Shown here: piece by piece, positions 60,456 through 64,000 of the stretch
Layout of the letters: the number at the start of each line of letters is the position of its first letter
Position numbering within the stretch: the stretch's first letter is position 1
Origin: Micromonospora sp. WMMD961
GTDB taxonomy: Bacteria > Actinomycetota > Actinomycetes > Mycobacteriales > Micromonosporaceae
Reading direction: 5' to 3'
Assembly (NCBI RefSeq): GCF_029626145.1
Contig: NZ_JARUBJ010000002.1
Coordinates: forward strand, 6,954,501 to 7,018,500
Length of the DNA stretch: 64,000 nucleotides
Notes under the pieces: generated by a model
The model's database searches: none
Told to the model about the DNA's origin: nothing
The model's input: the letters and a program-made list of their open reading frames with translations, nothing else
Translations under genes and position numbers: made by a program

Positions 60456-60929
60456 TCAGTCCTGTCGTTCGGTGCGCTCGATCTCGGCGAACGCGGCGGC
60501 CAGGTAGCCGTCCAACGGCGCGCCGGTCGCCGCCAGCAGGTCCGCCACCAGCAGCGGTGCGTGCCGGGCCAGGGCCGACGCGTCCGGTCGCGACTCGTCA
60601 CCTTCGGGGTCGTACACGCCCAGCGCCCCGGCCAGCAGGACGAGCACCACGTGCGGGTCGACGTCCGAACGCCACCGCGCCGCCCCCTGCACACAGCGGG
60701 TCAACACCTGGCGGACGTCATCACCGGCCAGCCCCTCCGGGTGGCTCTCCTCCAACAGCAGCCGGACCACGGCGCCCAGCACCAGGCCGGAGCGCTCGTC
60801 GGCGGCGAGCCCGACGACCGCTTCGTCGTACGCCTGCCCGTCACGTGCCTGGGCGGCGGCCACGGCCGCGGTGGCGGTCACCGCGATGGCGCGGGCGGTA
60901 GCGGGCAGATGTCGCCAGGTGCCGGTCAT
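60456..60929 (-). CDS. Hypothetical helical protein (157 aa)
   Basis: All-helical, Ala/Leu-rich protein starting MTGTWRHLPATARAIAVTAT, with DVRQVLTRCVQGAARW and DPHVVLVLLAGALGVYDPEG in the middle. The pattern resembles a stand-alone TetR C-terminal domain or a small helical regulator lacking an HTH, but no family is recognised. ATG at 60929. It is divergent from the MFS transporter gene and might influence it. Confidence 0.6.
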   Translation of the reverse strand: MTGTWRHLPATARAIAVTATAAVAAAQARDGQAYDEAVVGLAADERSGLVLGAVVRLLLEESHPEGLAGDDVRQVLTRCVQGAARWRSDVDPHVVLVLLAGALGVYDPEGDESRPDASALARHAPLLVADLLAATGAPLDGYLAAAFAEIERTERQD

Positions 60930-61040
60930 CGGGCCAGCATCGCAGACCCGGCGGACACCGTGCGATTGATCACCCGTCGGCCTCGGCGACAGCGGGGTGC
61001 GCTCAAAACGAGTCGCGTGGTGTCACACCCGACGAACAGA

Positions 61041-62333
61041 ATGCCGGTCATGCTGCGTCGTGCCCTGCCCCGCCGTCGAGAAGCCCGCCGGATCCTCGTC
61101 GGCACCCTGCTGTCGGCGATCGGGCGTGGCCTGACCCTGCCGTTCCTGTTCATCTACCTGACCGACGTACGCGGGCTCACCGACGCCCGCGCCGGGCTCG
61201 TGATCGGTTGGTACGGCGCGGTCACCCTGGCCTTGTCGCCGCTGGGTGGGACGCTGATCGACCGGTTCGGCGCGCGTCGGATCGTGGTGCCCTGCCTACT
61301 GATCGAAGCGATCGGCACCGGTTCGCTCGCGCTGGTCGACTCGTCCGGGTCGGCACTGCTGGTGATGACGGTGATCGCCGTTGGCAGCTCGGCGATCTGG
61401 TCCGGGCAGAACACGATCCTCGCCTCGTTGACCGACGACGGTGAGCGGCAACGCGTCTTCGGGCTGAACTTCGCCCTGCTCAACCTGGGCATCGGCATCG
61501 GCGGCATGACCTCCGGCGCGATCGTCGACACCGCCCGACTCAGCACCTTCCAAACGATCTATCTGCTGGACGCGGTGACCTACCTGCTGCCGGCCATCAT
61601 CCTGCTCACCCTGCCCGGGGTGGGTCACCGACTCGGAAACCGTCGTGGTGTCGACGAACCGTCGCCCGGCGGCTATCTGACCGTGCTTCGCGACCGTCCG
61701 TTCCGACGGCTGGTGATCTTCGGGCTGATCCTCACCACCTGCGGTTACGGACAGATCGAGGTGGGCTTCGCCGCGTACGCGGTGCGAGTGGCCGAGGTGG
61801 AGACCCGAGTGGTGGCGTGGGCGCTCGCCGCCAACACCGTGATGATCGTGCTCGCCCAACTGCTGGTGATCCGCCGGATCGAGGGGCGCAGCCGCACCCG
61901 TGCGCTGGCGGTGGTGGGTGCGGTGTTCGCCACCGCCTGGCTGGTCCTCGGCGTAGCTGGCCTGGTCAGCGGTAAGAACGCCCTGCTGGCCGCCCTCTGC
62001 GTGGTGGCCTGCTCGGCGATCTTCGGCTTCGGCGAGACGATGCTGTCACCGGTCATGCCCGCGTTGACCAACGCGTTGGCCACCGACGAGCTGCGCGGCC
62101 GGTACAACGCGATGAGTTCGATGATCTTCGGCATCAGCGGTGTGATCGGTCCGGTGACCGCCGGACCGCTCATCGGCGCGGCAGACGGCAAGGTCTGGGT
62201 GGCGACGGTGGTCGGCGGCTGCCTGATCGCCTCCCTGGTCGCACTATCCCTGCGCCGACTGCTCACCACGGACCAGGACGGCCGACTGACGCCGGCCCTC
62301 ACCTCCCCCGAGCCGACCCCCACCCCCGCCTAA
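61041..62333 (+). CDS. MFS transporter
   Basis: 430 residues with about twelve membrane segments. The start ILVGTLLSAIGRGLTLPFLF is typical of the family. The signature loop is GTLIDRFGARRIV (DRFGARR between helices 2 and 3). The central cytoplasmic loop is HRLGNRRGVDEPSPGGYLTV. It looks like a drug or metabolite exporter; the substrate is not predictable. ATG at 61041 (MPVMLRRALP) is chosen, with an in-frame ATG at 61050 as alternative. The larger frame from 60561 is antisense to the previous gene. Confidence 0.88.
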   Translation: MPVMLRRALPRRREARRILVGTLLSAIGRGLTLPFLFIYLTDVRGLTDARAGLVIGWYGAVTLALSPLGGTLIDRFGARRIVVPCLLIEAIGTGSLALVDSSGSALLVMTVIAVGSSAIWSGQNTILASLTDDGERQRVFGLNFALLNLGIGIGGMTSGAIVDTARLSTFQTIYLLDAVTYLLPAIILLTLPGVGHRLGNRRGVDEPSPGGYLTVLRDRPFRRLVIFGLILTTCGYGQIEVGFAAYAVRVAEVETRVVAWALAANTVMIVLAQLLVIRRIEGRSRTRALAVVGAVFATAWLVLGVAGLVSGKNALLAALCVVACSAIFGFGETMLSPVMPALTNALATDELRGRYNAMSSMIFGISGVIGPVTAGPLIGAADGKVWVATVVGGCLIASLVALSLRRLLTTDQDGRLTPALTSPEPTPTPA

Positions 62334-62468
62334 CTCGGAAGTAGACCGACTTCCTCCCGATTAGGGCCGCTTCGCGCAGCGGAGCGACAAGGACTAACCC
62401 ACACCCCGCCCTCACCCAGCACCCCCGGCGTTTAGTCCGGCACCCAGCGCCCGGGTGGCCCGGCGCCC

Positions 62469-62546
62469 AAGATCCGCGCAGGTTCCCCGATGTTGCTGCC
62501 TGCGGCAAACGGGAGACAGCAACATCCCCGATGTTGCGCGGATCTT
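62469..62546. repeat. Inverted-repeat element, copy B
   Basis: Outer arms AAGATCCGCGCA (62469-62480) and TGCGCGGATCTT (62535-62546) are perfect. Inner arms GATGTTGCTG (62489-62498) and CAGCAACATC (62517-62526) are also perfect. Related to copy A at 57024-57101. Confidence 0.75.
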
Positions 62547-62684
62547 GCTCCCGGATGCTGCCTCCGACCGCAAGATCACGCTCGATCCTGGTTCGAGTGG
62601 CATCCACGCGCCCGGAGGCCACTACTTCAAGGGTGCAGCGTGATCACGCGGCCGACACGACCGGCTGGGCGACCGGGCGAAACG

Positions 62685-62812
62685 AGGCGGGGCCAGGGCG
62701 AGGCGGGGCCAGGGCGAGGCGGGGCCAGGGCGAGGCGGGGCCAGGGCGAGGCGGGGCCAGGGCGAGGCGGGGCCAGGGCGAGGCGGGGCCAGGGCGAGGC
62801 GGGGCCAGGGCG
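62685..62812. repeat. 16-bp minisatellite, eight perfect copies
   Basis: AGGCGGGGCCAGGGCG repeated eight times without a mismatch. The 16-base period is not a multiple of three, so frames across it shift and are not genes. Confidence 0.95.
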
Positions 62813-62888
62813 AGAAGAGATAGGCAGGGGCGGGCAGGCAGGGGCCGGGACGAGCAGGCGGGGCGGCATGTGGACTGGACGGGTCGAG

Positions 62889-62932
62889 GACGGGTCGGGG
62901 ACGGGTCGGGGACGGGTCGGGGACGGGTCGGG
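62889..62932. repeat. 11-bp minisatellite, four perfect copies
   Basis: GACGGGTCGGG repeated four times, ending in the left arm of the following terminator. Confidence 0.9.
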
Positions 62933-62960
62933 CCCCGGAGCGCTCACTCCGGGGCCCGAC
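62927..62960. terminator. Terminator-type hairpin
   Basis: GTCGGGCCCCGGAG (62927-62940) and its perfect complement (62947-62960), 14-bp stem with 6-base loop CGCTCA. It lies just past the 5'-nucleotidase remnant on the minus strand, probably that gene's original terminator. Confidence 0.75.
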
Positions 62961-62976
62961 GTCGCGGGGTCGGCCG

Positions 62977-63212
62977 TCAGGCGGCGGGGACCTCGGCGGT
63001 GGTGCGGATCCGGTCCAGCGTCGGCGCGGAAACCGGCGACTGGGCGGTCAGGTAGTCCACGAAGGCGTCCAGGTCGATCTGGCCGGTGACCTGGTTCGTC
63101 CCCCCGGTGAGGGCGCTGAACCCGTCGCCGCCGCCGGCCGGTTCACCGTGATGCAGTACGTGGCGGTGGTGTCGGCGGTGATGCCGCTGATGGTGAGGCT
63201 GCCCCCGGACCA
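62977..63212 (-). pseudogene. Remnant of a secreted 5'-nucleotidase (C-terminal end)
   Basis: The minus strand encodes GGGDGFSALTGGTNQVTGQI and DLDAFVDYLTAQSP, the C-terminal signature of UshA/5'-nucleotidase-type phosphatases. The upstream part of the same domain (TISGITADTTATYCITVN) is in another frame and joins near 63140, so there is a frameshift. Nothing of the catalytic N-terminal domain is present; it is cut off before the divergent GAF gene. Clearly a decayed fragment. Confidence 0.75.
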
Positions 63213-63295
63213 CGCGGATGCAGGCGCACGGGGCGGCGTGTACGCTTGATCGCGCGGCTCGGCGCCGGCCGGGCTCCTCCCCTACCTGGAACGAC

Positions 63296-64000
63296 GTGCG
63301 AGTGGATCATCAGCGAGTCATCCGTGACGTCACCGTCCGCCTGCCGATGGCGTCGAGTACGCCGGAAGCCTGTCGGTGGACGGTCACCGCGCTGTCCCGC
63401 CACACCCCGGCAACCATCTCCGTGCTGCTCGCGACACACGACCGTCTGCGCTGCGTCGCGGCGACCGGGGCCTGGCAGGTCTTCGCCACCGTGCCGGCGC
63501 GAACCGGCATCGTCGGCCGGGTGTACGCCACCGGCGCCCCCGCGGCCGTCCCGGACGTCACGGTCGATCCGGACTACCTTCCGGTACGCCCGGACGTGAC
63601 GGCCGAGCTGTGCGTACCGGTGCTGGACCCGGCGGGTCGGCCGATCGGCGTCCTCGACCTGCAGTGGGGTGAGCCGGTCGAGCTGGAGCCGTGGCGGGAG
63701 ACGGCACAGCAGGTGGCCGACCGGCTCGGTGCGCGGATCGCCGCCCTCGGCGGGCCACCGGAGGAGAGCCGCAGCGAGAAGCTGCTCCGGCACGCGGCCG
63801 CGCTCTCCACCGCGCCCACCGAGGCGGACGTGTTGGGCGTGGCGGCGTGCGCCGCGCGTGAGGTCTCCGCCCTCTCCACCGCGGTGCTGCTGATGGCGGG
63901 TCAGTTCGGCCCGGCACCGGCAACGCCGGGCGATCTGGAGATCCGGATTCGGGCCGAGTTGACCGAGTCGGGTCCGGCCGCGCTGGACCGGATGGTCGAG
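63296..64000 (+). CDS. GAF-domain protein (3' end beyond the window)
   Basis: GTG at 63296 opens a frame that runs off the right edge (235 codons seen). Residues about 25-140 form a GAF sensor (ISVLLATHDRLRCVAATGAW, GIVGRVYATGAPAAVPDVTV, ELCVPVLDPAGRPIGVLDLQ). A second helical segment follows (LLRHAAALSTAPTEADVLGV), possibly the start of another sensor or output domain. The output (diguanylate cyclase, phosphatase, kinase) cannot be told. A TACGCT -10 candidate lies at 63241-63246. Confidence 0.8.
   Translation, partial: MRVDHQRVIRDVTVRLPMASSTPEACRWTVTALSRHTPATISVLLATHDRLRCVAATGAWQVFATVPARTGIVGRVYATGAPAAVPDVTVDPDYLPVRPDVTAELCVPVLDPAGRPIGVLDLQWGEPVELEPWRETAQQVADRLGARIAALGGPPEESRSEKLLRHAAALSTAPTEADVLGVAACAAREVSALSTAVLLMAGQFGPAPATPGDLEIRIRAELTESGPAALDRMVE

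Larger units (their letters stand above)
62334..62976. repeat. 643-bp repeat-rich intergenic region
   Basis: No gene supported. It contains inverted-repeat element B (62469-62546), a 16-bp minisatellite (62685-62812), an 11-bp minisatellite (62889-62932) and a terminator (62927-62960). Confidence 0.75.

Noticed and set aside
62531..63055. 174-codon plus-strand frame through the minisatellites
   Set aside because: It is made of the 16-bp repeat, giving RGGARARRGQGEAGPG-type sequence that changes frame each unit; no start signal.

Overview
This 64-kb window is high-GC actinobacterial DNA, most likely a Micromonospora-type member of the Micromonosporaceae. I base this on the strong G/C third-position bias, a WhiB regulator, a type VII secretion core, a Crp/nth/marP gene order, an ArsA pair/whiB/ponA order and GGGCCC-core dispersed repeats. 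The species is inference; no rRNA is present.

Left part (1-19.9 kb). A 5'-truncated FtsK/SpoIIIE-like protein with decayed P-loops and a coiled-coil membrane protein are followed by a conserved housekeeping block: folE, ftsH, hpt, tilS, a DUF2342 metallopeptidase, dacB and ppa. From memory this matches the mycobacterial order folE-ftsH-hpt-tilS-(DUF2342)-dacB-ppa. A GlxA/AraC-type regulator sits inside it. A type VII secretion core follows: eccD (-), eccC (+) and the mycosin mycP (+).

Middle part (19.9-47.5 kb). Two PAP2 phosphatases lead into a second conserved cluster: marP, NUDIX, tlpA and nth (one minus-strand operon) and crp, with a capA-like lipoprotein gene and an orphan cbiZ between nth and crp. 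The order known from Mycobacterium (marP-NUDIX-tlpA-nth-crp-MBL-RidA-DUF4177-ArsA pair-whiB4-ponA2-phosphoesterase) is interrupted here by about 19 kb. The insertion carries a phosphodiesterase, a TetR-controlled acyl-CoA carboxylase/AtuA catabolic operon (29.0-38.2 kb), a substrate-binding lipoprotein coupled to a membrane protein, a Ser/Thr kinase and a giant adenylate cyclase/ATPase.

Right part (47.5-64 kb). The conserved order resumes with RidA, a 51-aa DUF4177 protein, two ArsA-type ATPases, whiB, a PASTA-containing class A penicillin-binding protein, yqeY and a phosphoesterase. After tRNA-Pro(CGG) the window becomes accessory: a methyltransferase, a secreted DNRLRE-like protein, an MFS transporter, minisatellites, a 5'-nucleotidase remnant and the start of a GAF-domain gene.

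System-level points. At least seven genes look leaderless (TANNNT-like -10, six or seven bases, then the start codon), which settles several starts. Several dispersed or inverted repeat families are present, one of them lying in frame inside the AtuA gene. No CRISPR array, phage or complete insertion sequence was seen.
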